Source: Abelmoschus esculentus (lineage: Eukaryota; Streptophyta; Magnoliopsida; Malvales; Malvaceae). Taken from it: a DNA stretch of 64,000 nt. Positions 26,803 to 38,096 of the stretch are shown here, in pieces (the stretch's first letter is position 1; each line of letters starts with the position of its first letter). The position numbers and the translations under genes are program-made. The stretch lies in assembly GCA_035048815.1 (NCBI GenBank), contig JAUCBN010000049.1, forward strand, positions 8,563,501-8,627,500, given 5' to 3'. The notes under the pieces are model-generated. The model had not been told where the DNA came from and did not search any database. It saw only the letters and a program-made list of their open reading frames with translations.

Positions 26803-27322
26803 TTGTCTTATTTTAGGTGTGATGGAGGTATGAGCATCAAAGTACAAGATTAAGGGGGAGCTCCATACACACAAGAAGAACACTTGGAGAATGAAGGCTT
26901 CACATCCTCCCTTAAGTTCAAGTGTGGTAAAATCTAGTTTTTAGCTTTAATTTTGTTTATCTTTTGTTTAAACTAGATTATCATAATTGTTGGACTAACA
27001 CTTATTGATGCCTTGAGTAAAGGGAAGTCTTTTATTTTTATGAACTAAGTTTTGACATTTGATTTTAAAACAATTGACATTTTTAAAACTCTCCTATGTT
27101 ATGAACTTTAAAGTTTTTCAAACTTGGTTTGAACCATTTTTTATATAACAAAAAGGGGGAGAATGTTGTGAAAAATTGATTTTTCAAATGGTTTAATGAG
27201 TAAGGGGGAGCTTAAATGTTTTCGAATCATTATTCTCTTATTCAAAGTCTTATTTCACAAAGGAGGAGAAATCTCAAAAGCAATTTTTCAAGTTGTTTTT
27301 ATTATATCAAAAATGGGGATAT

Positions 27323-28389
27323 TGTAGAACTAATGTTTTGATATAATAATTGAAAAATAGTTTTGGACTAATTTGAAAAGATTTCAAAAATGGTTCTTAT
27401 GTCCAAACTACTTGAAAATATATTTAAGATGTTTTTGAGAGTTTCTAAATGTGTTTTAAATGATTTAAAGAAACAAAAGAAGGGTTTTTAACCCAGGTGT
27501 TTCGATACACCTTCAAGGTGTTTCGATACCTGATCTTCAATGACATGTTTTCAAAGGCAAAATCACAGTGGTATCGATACTGGTATCGATACCTTTTCAC
27601 CACTGTGATGTTTGGTTTCGATACCAGTTTCTAATCACCCCCAACGGTCATAAACGATTTTATGAAAATCTCCAACGGCTAGGAGCGGTATCGATACTGG
27701 TATCGATACCTATTCTTATTGTAGGTTCAACGGCTATTTCCCAAAGAGGGTGTTTCGATACCAGTCTCAGGGGTATCGATACTGCCTGCACCAGAAGAAG
27801 AAATATGCCTTGAAATCAGCTCCAAACGGCTCCAAAACATCTCCAACGACTATAAACGGCTAGATCATGATTTGGGATGATAAAAGGAAGCCTCAAGCAT
27901 CAAGAGAAGACCAATGCTTCATTGTAAACAACATTATGATTCAAGAATTGTCTTAGAGCTTAATTCTCATATTTTTGGGTAGACAACACTTGTGAGCTTA
28001 ATTGTCAATATATGCTCAAGTGTAATTAGGAATTGGGTGAGTGCTTAGATTGCAAACATTAGCCTTATTAGAAGGATTAAACAAGTTTGCTAAGTTTTCT
28101 TTGTTTGGTGAATTCCCAAAGTTCGGGTTGTGAACTTTGGATGCTTGGTTCGGTTTTGGATCAAGGTTTGTAAGGTTATCCCTTTAGCCTCAAAAGGTTG
28201 AATTCTTAGTGAATTGTGGAAATCCTTAGTGGGAAGCTAAGGTAGTTGATGTAGGTGCTTATTCGAAGGTCGAACCACTCTAAAATCATTGTGTTATTTT
28301 TGCTTCCACAACAAACACCCGAATTGTCACTTCTCCACCACTTGGCAAGAGTTTAATCGGTTATTCATCGAGCCACATCAAGCCCAACA
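27323..28389 (+). repeat. 3' LTR of the gag-only copia
   Basis: This is a 1067-bp direct repeat of 24,161-25,228 with about 18 substitutions and one single-base indel. It is preceded by a purine-rich tract (AAAAATGGGGAT at about 27,310). It carries the same palindrome cluster, including 'gtatcgatactggtatcgat' near 27,571. Confidence 0.92.
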
Positions 28390-28394
28390 GATAT

Positions 28395-28870
28395 GATACT
28401 ATGTATGAAAATATAAAATGTATACGATATATGAAAATATAGAACCTATAATACCATATATATATATAAATATATATTATGTATGTATATATATAATATA
28501 TAAGTATGTATGTAAGTATATATATACTTATATACTATATAGTATATATTAATATATTTATATAATATATAAGTATGTATATAATATATATTATATGTAT
28601 ATATATGTTAAAATATGTATATATATTAGATGTATACATTAATATATGTATACTTATTATTGATATATATATTAATATATGTATATAATATATATTAATA
28701 TATGTATATATACTATATATATATATAATATTCTTATATATATTATACTTTATATTATACTTTATGTATTATATGTAATATATAATATATATAATATACT
28801 TACATGTATATTAATATATGTATATGTATTTAATTAATGTATGTATATTATTAGTTTTTTAAGCTCAACA
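28395..28870. repeat. AT-rich (TATATG)n-like low-complexity tract
   Basis: This consists of imperfect repeats of 'tatatgtatata', 'aatatatgtata' and 'tatatatatt'. It continues the AT-rich DNA seen left of the copia at about 23,990-24,155 ('atatatgaaat' repeats), so the copia inserted into this tract. Confidence 0.7.
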
Positions 28871-30649
28871 TTAATCCCCTAAGCCCAAATCACTAAACTA
28901 GTTCTCTAAGATCAATTCTCCGATCACTAAACTAATTCTCTATGATAAAATTGAAATAATTTTAAAATATATAATCTGATTTAATTAAATAAGGATCAAA
29001 TTGAATAAAAAATAAAATCTAAAACTTAATTTTCGAGTGATCATAATCAAATTGAAATAATTGTAAAATAAGGTGTAGAGCGGCGCAATATTCGTTTTTT
29101 TTAGGCGTGACCTACAAAAACTGTGTGGAATTTTTTACCTGATCTAGGTAGTGTCAAATGAATATCTAAATTTAATCTCTATTTTATATTTTTAATTGAT
29201 TATATTTTAATCAAAGTTTATTATTTGATTATAAGTTGTAATAATAATAATCCTCCAAAGTTTACTATATATATATTAATTCACTCCAAAATTTTGTTTT
29301 TCCCCCCTCTTTTTTATATAATAATCAAAATTTATTTATAATTCCCTCCAAAATTTTAAATAACTTATATCTCTCTAAATTTTGTACACTAATAGTAAAT
29401 TAATCTCAAACTTAAAAAATGAGTAGCTTATTTCCCTCCAAAATTTGATCTTTTCACTCTTTTTTTTTTACCAATTGTCCTTTTCTTTTTTATCAATTAT
29501 TTTAGTTTAATTTAATTGAGTTTAGATTAATTTAAAAAAAATTACATTTGATTTTAGAATTCTTTTAATTATGTTTATAATTTATGTTTTTGTATTTTAT
29601 TTTAATTTAATTAATCCTAAGTTCAATATGTTAATTTAACTTAATTAAATATTAATTTAAAACTATATTTTTAATGAAATATTAATTTAGAATTATAATT
29701 TTTAATCAAATATTATTTTAAAATTAAAATTAAATACATTAAAATTAAATAAAATAGTAAATAAATTAATTTAATTAAATATGTAATACTAAATTTAAAT
29801 ATTAATCCTTAAATTAATTCTCATGTCTAATTCTATTTTTTTAAGACTAATTATATTTACTAATATTTTGAATTCATCAAATTATAGATATAATTAATTA
29901 TATGTATGTAAATATTAAGTCTTGTTAATATTAGTTCAGGTCAATAATAGGTCGGGTTCAAAATAGGTCCAGTTCAAAACAGGTTGGGTAAAATCAGGTC
30001 TCGGGTCGATTCAGTCGGATAATATCAGTTATCTGCCAGGTCAGACTCGAGTTCGGGGTTTTTTCAGTCAGATGCAGGTTGGGTTTCGTGTTCACAGTAA
30101 CAGGTTGAAATCGAGTTCAGGTCATTCTTGGTCGGATACAGTTCGGGTTCGATTACTACAGTAACATGTCCAACTCGTATTCGGGTCAACAACAGTCAGA
30201 TACATATCAGGTTCGGGTCATTACATCCTCGGGTCAAACTAGGTTCTGACTCGAACAGGTTTCAGTCGGGTTTTCAGGTCGGGTCAGCTTTTTACATCCC
30301 TAGCGTTAACTGTGAAAAGTGAATTTCAATGAAATTTCACTACCCTTGTTCTACATCTTTTTGACTTTTTTGGTGTCTAAACGAGTAATTAAACCCTTTT
30401 CTCGTATTATTTATAATCTCGTCTACTAAAATTCAGTTATTTCTTTCTTTCTATGTCATTAGTTTATTTATAATTAATTTCTTTACAATCACTCACTCCC
30501 TAGTTACATGACATAAAAAATAAAAAATTATTTAAATAAATTAATGACATAAAAAAATTAAGTGACTAGATTTTAGTGAACAGGACTATAAATGGCGTGA
30601 TAGAAAAGTTCATGAAATAATTTCTCCCAAACCTCCGTACATTATAACC

Positions 30650-31400
30650 AAATAGATGTTTAAATTATACTTGTGGCTTATTTTCTGTGTTTAAATTATT
30701 TTTAGCTCTAAATAAGTATCTAAATTTTTATTTTGGTCATTTTAAGTATTTGACTATTAAAAAACATAGTTAGTCAATTAAAATATGACATGTGTTATGT
30801 TTTTAAATTTTAATTTATTTTAATTAATTTTAAATAAAATTCAAAAAAAAATACCAATTTTAATATTTTACAAAAATAGTCCCAAATTCTTAACCTAAAT
30901 CCCCAAATTACTGTAGTTTTTATCATTGATTGCCTCGCCGAAGATTATCACTATCGTCGTCGGACCACTACAATTATTTTTTCAACCATCCATTACCGAT
31001 AACAAAGGATAAGTGTGCCAATCAATTTCTTTTTTATAAGTTTGGCTTCCTTCGATATTAGGAAGTCGATTGATACACTTACCGTTAATTATCGATGATG
31101 GATGATTGGCAGAATGTTCTTGGTGGTCTGACGGGGTATATGGTGGCCGAAGACATGACCATCGACGTTGAAATAGGCCGGGGAAGTTAGAGATTTCAAA
31201 TTTGAGGGTCACTTTGTGATTTTTCAAAATTTTTAGGGTTTTAAAAATAAAATAAACATATTTTTAAAGAATAAGCAATAGCAGTTAACGGTTAAATTCC
31301 TAAAGTGACCGAAATAAAAATATAAATACTTATTTAAAATTAAAAATAATTTAAACACAAAAATAAATTATAATTATAATTTAAATACCTATTTAACTAT
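30650..31400. mobile_element. Probable TIR element (about 110-bp inverted ends)
   Basis: The left end at 30,650-30,775 ('tgtttaaattatttttagc', 'taaataagtatctaaattt', 'ttttggtcattttaag') is an inverted copy of the right end at about 31,275-31,400 ('ctaaagtgaccgaaataaaa', 'ataaatacttatttaaaatt', 'taaaaataatttaaacac'). The interior has a small minus-strand frame (30,982-31,227) of no known family. No TSD was resolved. Confidence 0.55.
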
Positions 31401-31452
31401 TAAGCCTGATATATACCTACCTATTTAACTATTAAGCCTGATATATACCTAC
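31389..31452. repeat. Perfect 32-bp tandem duplication
   Basis: The units 31,389-31,420 and 31,421-31,452 are identical (ctatttaactattaagcc…tacctac). The duplication sits at the right edge of the TIR element above. Confidence 0.9.
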
Positions 31453-31454
31453 CT

Positions 31455-32270
31455 ATATCATACCACAATACTCATTAGTCTACAATGTCAAGTACTTCAC
31501 AACAAAAACAAACCTATATTGGCTGCTGCAAAATTTTCAGATAATATCGTACATAATGGAATCACTAGTTTTTCCAAAAGCTTTCGGATTATCGAGAGTA
31601 AGGACGGAGCTAAAATTTGAGGTTAAATGGGTAAAACATAAATGTTTGGAAGTATGAGATAAATTTATAAAAAAAAAATAATTTTTTAAAAAATAAATAG
31701 GAAGACAAAAGTAAAAACAAAAATCTTCGGGAGTAGGAGGCGATTGCCCCACTCTATCCCACTTAGTTTCGTTCTTGATCGAGAGTGATTATTAATTCAA
31801 TAATATCATATATAATATTTAATTTTTTAATATTCTATGCTTCAATTATATGGTATTATAGATCTAAAGTCTCATCCCTTAAAAATGTATACTCATTATA
31901 CAAACAAATTAACTATTTAAACTTGAAAGTTGAATCTCCTAAGAAATAATTTATATATTATTGAGGTTAATTGGAAATAGAAATTCTAGCTTTGGGTTTG
32001 GTTTTAAACAGAGATAAGCCACATATTTTAATGTTGCTGGAAACATGGGTCCCCCAACTAGCTTAGAAACATTCATTTCACCATTTTTTAATAAAAAACA
32101 ATAAATTAAATCCCATACAAATTTGTTTTTTCAAACAGGTAGATATGGCTAAGAAAGCTACATAAATCATATAAATAAATATTTTAATTTCAAAATTTAC
32201 CAAATCAAGGCTTCCTTCACAAGAGCCTTGCAGACTACGGATCTTCAATCACCATTAAGCTCTTCATCAA
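31455..32270. other. Upstream region of the NAC gene
   Basis: No other gene is supported. The minus-strand frame at 31,537-31,752 has no recognisable domain. The region just before 32,270 is the likely promoter of the NAC gene. Confidence 0.4.
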
Positions 32271-32278
32271 GCTCCTCT

Positions 32279-32285
32279 ATTTAAG
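32279..32285 (+). promoter_or_regulatory. TATA-like box of the NAC gene
   Basis: TATTTAA lies about 135 bp upstream of the start codon, followed by a pyrimidine-rich stretch, in the position expected for a plant core promoter. The call rests on position and sequence only. Confidence 0.45.
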
Positions 32286-32417
32286 TTCCCTTTTCCCCCT
32301 TTGTTATACTTTCTTAACGGCCTGCCCTGCCCTTTCTTTTTTATTTTCTTCTGCAACATATAAACACTTCTCTTCTTATTTTATACTTGTATCTGTTTGT
32401 TTGTTTTGTATTATACC

Positions 32418-33730
32418 ATGGAAGAAGCTACGGTTATGAACAAGGGAGATGAACTCATCGATTTGCCTCCAGGCTTTCGGTTTCACCCGACGGACGAGGA
32501 GATCATAACTCATTATCTTACGGAGAAGGTGATGAACAGCAATTTCAGTGCAAGCGCTATCGGTGTAGTTGATTTAAACAAGTGTGAACCATGGGATTTG
32601 CCTAGTAAGGAATATTTGGTTTAACTCTTATTAAGCTAACTGTTTTTTTTTTTGCTTTTCTAATCTTTGTGTTTGCTTGATTTTGCAGAGAAAGCTAAGA
32701 TGGGTGAGAAACAATGGTACTTCTTTTGCCAGAGAGATAGGAAGTATCCGACCGGGATGAGAACAAACCGAGCAACCGAAGCTGGATATTGGAAGGCAAC
32801 CGGGAAAGACAAGGAGATTTTCAAGGGCAAAGGTTGTCTTGTTGGGATGAAGAAGACCCTTGTTTTTTACAAAGGGAGAGCTCCGAAAGGGGAGAAATCA
32901 AATTGGGTGATGCATGAGTACAGGCTTGAAGGAAAATTCTCTTACTATAATCTCCCCAAGGGTGCAAAGGTATTTCTACGTACATATATAATTATACTCT
33001 TTTAAAAAGCCACTTTTCTTGTTTTCAATATTCATCATCTTTTGTACTGTTTTGTTGGTTGAGGGGTTACTTTTCATGGGGTATCTTTCTTTGTTTTTGT
33101 GTCAATGAAGAATCTATGATGTTCTAATACTATTCTTGTGTTCTTTTATTACAGGATGAATGGGTTGTCTGTAGGGTTTTTGATAAGAATACTACAGGGA
33201 TCAAGAAAACTCCATTCCAAGATCAGCAGCAGCAGTTGAGAATGACTTCATTCGGTTGCGATGATCTTATCGATTATGCTTCGCTGCCTCCTCTAATGGA
33301 TCCTACTTACAAGTACAACAAGCCGGGATGTTCCTCCTCAGGTTTCGTGGACAGCGATGTCGAATTCAAGGGTGTTATGCCGTCAAACTTCCCAGAAATA
33401 AATGATTACGGAAGCTCTAATGTTAATATTTTCAACCCACAAATCCCAATCCAGAATCCAGTCTTCTTCCATCCAAGCAACCCCAACTCGGCCTACTTGC
33501 ACCAAGGGAGGACGGGCTTCGGCTGCAACGATCAGGCGATGTTATTGAAAGCGAACCGGTCGTGCAAGGTGGAGCAGTTCTCGTCAAACCAATCAAGGGT
33601 CACTCTCTCGCAAGACACCGGACTCAGCACCGAAATTAACAACGAGATCTCATCGGTCATTTCGAATAACAATATCGAGTTCGGAATCAACAAGCCTTTT
33701 GAAGATTTGAGTTGCTTATGGGACTACTAG
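32418..33730 (+). CDS. NAC-domain transcription factor (ANAC046/087/092-like)
   Basis: This is a nuclear DNA-binding regulator of the plant-specific NAC family. There are three exons, 32,418-32,604, 32,689-32,969 and 33,155-33,730, with GT…AG introns of 84 and 185 bp and reading phases that join exactly, giving 347 residues. The ATG at 32,418 is in a good context (ACCATGG); the frame is open a little upstream but without an ATG. The NAC domain covers about residues 16-165: subdomain A LPPGFRFHPTDEE, B DLNKCEPWDLP, C YFFCQRDRKYPTGMRTNRA and ATGKDKEI, D LVGMKKTLVFYKGRAP, E DEWVVCRVF. Both intron positions are those conserved in the family. The C-terminal activation region is Ser/Asn/Pro-rich and includes LPPLMDP, also found in ANAC087-type proteins. 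Relatives in this subgroup act in senescence, programmed cell death or organ boundaries; the particular role here is inference. No lesion is visible. It is the only intact host gene in the window. Confidence 0.96.
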
Positions 33731-34812
33731 CTAAAAATAATGTTTGATGACGATCATCATCACCAACTTGGGCTTGCTAAATTTTATAGGAAAATACTAT
33801 GATTTGAAACAGTCTTTATTTTTCCTCACTTAGGTAAATTGTTTATTAATTTGTATAGATATAGATTCATGGTGTGAAAAAAACTTTTCACTTTTCATTA
33901 CATTTCAAACATATATGTCTGAGAAAGGGGTTTTATGTACATAATTTTTTTTTCTTCTTTTAATCTCAGCATTAGATTTCTCGTTGTTCCCATGTTCATA
34001 CGTTCTAATCATAAATATACATCATAAATATACGTTCTAATCATAAATTCTTTTTCTTTTTATTATTCAAAACAATTTCAATAATTATACATCATAAATA
34101 TATCAGATATAAATCTTTAATTAATTTCCTTAATTGAAATTAACTGCTTGGGTTGAACAAGATTACGAGTCACATGAAATAATTAATTAGTCACCTTTAT
34201 TCTCTGCACCCAATGTGCCTTCCCCTGTCAATAACAATCGCACAATGTTTCTTAAAGCTACGATGCTTAAACATGATCTTAGGTCTACGTCTACCCACTA
34301 GGTCATTTACCAAGTTGAGGTGGCATATAAGATAATTAATAATATAATATTTAATTTTTTAAATAATAAATATAATACAATTTTTATCTATATTACCCTT
34401 TCATGTTTCCCAAGTTCTCATGATACTATAAGAGAATCATTTCTCAAATTATTTAAATTTAAAAATTAGAAAAATATCCTAATTATTTTAAAAATAAAAT
34501 AATTTAAAATGTCATTATACTAATTTTTTTTTGGAGGAACAACCTTGTTCACTTGACGGGTGACTTTATCCTTGATAACAATAATATCGAATCTCAATTG
34601 ACAACAACTATTCTTTTTATATAATGTTAGTCATTATACTAAAAAAATATAATTTTATATTTTATACATATGATATTTGAATAAAATTAAATATAGATTC
34701 TAAATTTTACTTCTATTAATATATATATATATATATATTTATAGTTGAATTTTTCTACACCCAATAAATAATTAAATATTTTTAATTTATTCAAAATGTT
34801 ACGTGTAATAAT
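33731..34812. other. 3' flank of the NAC gene, AT-rich
   Basis: The 3' UTR of the NAC gene lies at its start. No further gene or terminal repeat is supported. A (TA)n tract lies near 34,720. Confidence 0.4.
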
Positions 34813-35374
34813 TAGGGGTGTAAACGAGCCGATTCGAGCTCGAGTAGTGCTAAGCTCAGCTCGACTCGGTAAGATTTTGAGTCGAGTTTGAACTTGAGTA
34901 AATTTAAATGAGCCTGAAAAATCTGAGCTCGGCTCGACTCGTTAAGAATTCGAGTCGAGTTCGAGCTTTTTTCAAGCCTAATTGAGCCAAGTATTGACCG
35001 ATCTTTAATTGTGTTAGACTCGAGTAATTCTTATCTCTCAAATCTCATTTAAAGCCTAATGAAGAAAAAACATTGATACACAAGTCGTGTAAATACAAGA
35101 TTGTTAAATTTAGGTTTTAGTATGTTAATTTAGGGTTTAAGACTTATGTTTAGGTTTAGATTTTAAGGTTTTAAGTTTAAAAATTTAGATTTTAAATTAT
35201 AAAAGAATAAAAAAGTATATTTATATTTTCGAGTAGCTCGTGAGCTTTTCTAGTCATATATCATATAGCTCATCTCGTCAAGAAGTCGAGTTCAAGCCGA
35301 GTTCAATCGAGTCGAGTTTTGGCCGAGTTGAGCTCGAATAACTCACGATCTGTCTCCTCTCATTTACAACCATA
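34813..35374. mobile_element. hAT-type MITE rich in GAGCTCGA words
   Basis: It starts TAGGGGTGTAAACGAG and ends CTCATTTACAACCATA, an imperfect TIR of the well-known plant form (TAGGGGTGTAAACGAG / CTCGTTTACACCCCTA). The arms hold many 'gagctcg', 'gactcgagt' and 'gagtcgag' words in inverted arrangement. The flanks TGTAATAAT and TGTACAAT are similar but not a clean 8-bp TSD, so the boundaries are good to a few bases. It is non-coding. Confidence 0.65.
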
Positions 35375-36859
35375 TGTACAATACATAGATAATATAAATT
35401 ATAAAATTTAAAGGGTCAAAATTAATAAATTTAGAAAATTATCATTTAAAATATGAAATGGATGAAACAATTACAATTATCAGTTAAAATTTGAGGTGAA
35501 AAGTTTAATGATGATTTTAAAGTGTTCATTGTCTTATTGATTTATATAATAAATTTAATTAATTTGATCACCCAAAATATCATATTAACTGAGTTACCTA
35601 CAAAGTGGTATATAAAATTTTATCTACTATCATAATTAATAATTAGTTATTCCATGTTCCATCCTTAAAACCTTCAATTAATATACCCTTCCCTTCAACT
35701 TGTTTATTTTGAACAACTAATTTTAAGTTGATTTTCTTTATTTAGTTACTGAAATAAAATTTTGTAAGTTGCATATACCACTTGAGTTTAATTATAGTTC
35801 ATATTGATTAAATAAATGAATTCTTTTGAAAAATAGATAAAATTAAATTATCATCTCAAATTCAGATAAGATAACGTAGATGTTTATCATATCAAGAAAA
35901 CAACAATCATAGAACTACAATGTTTAAAACATGTTCAATATTTGTTCAAATAATGTTTTCGATACGACGAGATATTATGATTTTTAATTTTTTAAATAAA
36001 GTTGTTAAGAAAAAAAATTAAAGCTCAAAATGTGTAACAGAAAGAAAACGTAAAAATCTGAATGTTAAGAAATCTGTTATTGAAAGAGAGCCAAGGTTCC
36101 TGTGCTTGTGTGTGGAAGGGATTAGTACATTGAATCCTATACTATTTATTTCACTTTCTATTCCAACCAAAGCTTTCGTCTCCCCTGGGGAGATTCATGC
36201 TTTCAGGAAATTAAACATCCCCCCAATGTAATTTCTTATATATTTTTCACCAACCAATCATAATGACAACGTGTTAGATACCAAACATGAATTAATAATA
36301 TTTTAAATACGATTACGATACGAATACACGACAGAACTCGAACAAGAAGAGAATATCCTGTGGGAAAAGCCCTGATTTGTTGCATGAAAACATGGGCATC
36401 CCAACCAATTGCCAGCCTCCACCTCACAATTTTATTTGTATTTCGTTGTCAGCTTTTGAAACAGAACGTCCTTTCTTACATACTGTGACGATGATGATCT
36501 TATCCGCGTTTACCTTTTTCTCACCACCTTGGCTGGACACTGCTCACAGCCACACCACCTTTTACTTGCTTTTTTTTTTTTTAAATAATTTAATTTAATT
36601 TAATTCTTTAGGGTTTCAATTAATTTAAGTTTGGTTTAATAATAATACTATAATTTTTAAGATTTATTAATAGATCGAATAAAAAAAATATTTATATTAT
36701 ATTATATTATATAAATTTAGATATTAATATTTATCTTAGAAATATAATACATATATATTTAATAAGAAATAATATTATATTTCTCCGTAATAATAATTTG
36801 TTAATTTTTTATCATATTTATCTAAAAATTTATGCATATTATAAATTTCTATATGTTTA
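35375..36859. other. AT-rich spacer
   Basis: No gene is supported. Overlapping frames on opposite strands at 36,236-36,598 have no recognisable domain. Confidence 0.4.
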
Positions 36860-37805
36860 TATTATATTATATGAATATTTTTATTCGTATATATTTTATT
36901 CAAATATTTTTATATGAATATTTTTATTTGAATATTTATTATACGAATATTTTTATTCGAATATCTTTATTCAAATATTTTTATTCGAATATTTTTATAT
37001 GAATATTTTTATTCGAATTATTATACAAATATTTTTATTATAATATTTTTATTCTAATATTTATTATAAGAATATTTTTATTCCAATATTTATTATAAGA
37101 ATATTTTTATTCAAATATTTATTATAAGAATATTTTTATTCGACTATTTTTTATTCGAATATTTATTATATGAATATTTATTTAACGAATATTTTTATTC
37201 GTATATTTTTGTTCGAATATTTATTATACAAATATTTTTATTTTAATATTTATTTTACGAATATTTTTATTCGTATATTTTTATTCGAATATTTATTATA
37301 CGAATATTTATTATATGAATATTTTTATTTGAATATTTATTATACAAATATTTTTATTCGTATATTTTTTATTCGAATATTTATTATATGAATATTTTTA
37401 TTCGAATATTTATTATACTTATATTTTTATTCATATATTTTTTATTCGAATATTTTTATTCGAATATTTATTATATGAATATTTTTATTCAAATACTTAT
37501 TATACGAATATTTTTATTCGTATATTTTTTATTCAAATATTTATTATATAAATATTTTTATTCAAATATTTATTATATGAATATTTTTATTCGAATTTTT
37601 ATTATAGGAATATTTTTATTCGTATATATTTTATTCTAATATTTTTATTCGTATAATTTTTATTCTAATATTTTTCTTAGAATATTTTTATTAAAATATT
37701 CATTATATGAATATTTTTATTCGAATATTTATTATACTAATATTTTTATTTGAATATTTATTATACAAATATTTTTATTCTTATATTTTTTATTCGAATA
37801 TTTAG
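36860..37805. repeat. AT-rich minisatellite array, ATTCGAATATTTATTA type
   Basis: There is about 0.95 kb of degenerate tandem repeats built from 'gaatatttttattcgaata' and 'tttattatacgaatat', with unit lengths mainly of 14-30 bp. Many units hold the palindrome ATTCGAAT. Two plus-strand frames (37,170-37,391 and 37,388-37,639) run through it and give only repetitive Ile/Phe/Tyr/Leu protein. These are artefacts of the repeat. Confidence 0.85.
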
Positions 37806-37888
37806 GTATGAATTGAGTAACCATTGAAACCGGTTATCAAGTGTTGTGTTAACCACCGGAACCGGTTACCCATTATTGCCTATTAGAG

Positions 37889-38087
37889 GAAAAATTATAT
37901 CATGGGTCAGTCCCACCACGTGTTCATGGGACCGACCAATGATAACTACCCACTTCATCAACTTTTCCATGTCATTTTTTTTTCAAGTGAATCTTCACTT
38001 TAAAAATTAAAAAATAATGAGGTGGATGATTATCATTGGTCGGTCCCATGGATGACGTGGTAAGACTGACCCATGATATAATTTCTC
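37889..38087. mobile_element. MULE-type MITE, copy 2
   Basis: This 199-bp relative of the element at 21,996 has the same TIR (GAAAAATTATATCATGGGTCA… / …TGACCCATGATATAATTTCTC, each end shared over about 45 bp). The flanks CTATTAGAG (37,880-37,888) and CTATTAAAG (38,088-38,096) match at 8 of 9 bases. It has a shorter interior than copy 1. Confidence 0.85.
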
Positions 38088-38096
38088 CTATTAAAG

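Larger units (their letters stand above)
24161..28389 (+). mobile_element. Gag-only Ty1/copia element, complete with TSD
   Basis: This is a 4229-bp element with direct LTRs at 24,161-25,228 and 27,323-28,389 (both start TGTAGAACTAATG and end CAAGCCCAACA). It is flanked by a perfect 5-bp TSD GATAT (24,156-24,160 and 28,390-28,394). The internal region is only 2.1 kb and holds gag but no protease, integrase, reverse transcriptase or RNase H, so it must be moved by proteins supplied elsewhere. By eye the LTRs differ at about 18 of 1067 positions (1.7%), indicating a young insertion. It sits in AT-rich DNA inside the hAT-type element. Confidence 0.93.
23169..30302. mobile_element. Non-autonomous hAT-type element, split by a copia insertion
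   Basis: The ends are TAGGGATATAAAA at 23,169 and TTTTACATCCCTA ending at 30,302, an inverted pair with one mismatch. The flanks GCGTGAAC (23,161-23,168) and GCGTTAAC (30,303-30,310) match at 7 of 8 bases, an 8-bp hAT-like TSD. Both arms (about 23,190-23,520 and 29,935-30,300) are packed with variants of 'ttcaggtcgggt', oriented the same way on the plus strand. The middle holds AT-rich tandem DNA and no transposase. Without the copia insertion (24,161-28,389 plus one TSD copy) the element is about 2.9 kb. The frame at 30,128-30,322 is a read-through of the repeats. Confidence 0.7.

Noticed and set aside
30128..30322. Open frame rich in Ser/Gly/Arg
   Set aside because: It reads through the 'caggtcgggt' repeats of the hAT-like element arm.
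37170..37639. Two open frames giving Ile/Phe/Tyr-rich proteins
   Set aside because: They read through the AT-rich tandem array and repeat the same short peptide; there is no start context, domain or codon signal.
36860..37805. Possible CRISPR-like array
   Set aside because: The repeats are degenerate, AT-only and contiguous with no unique spacers, and the DNA is plant nuclear.
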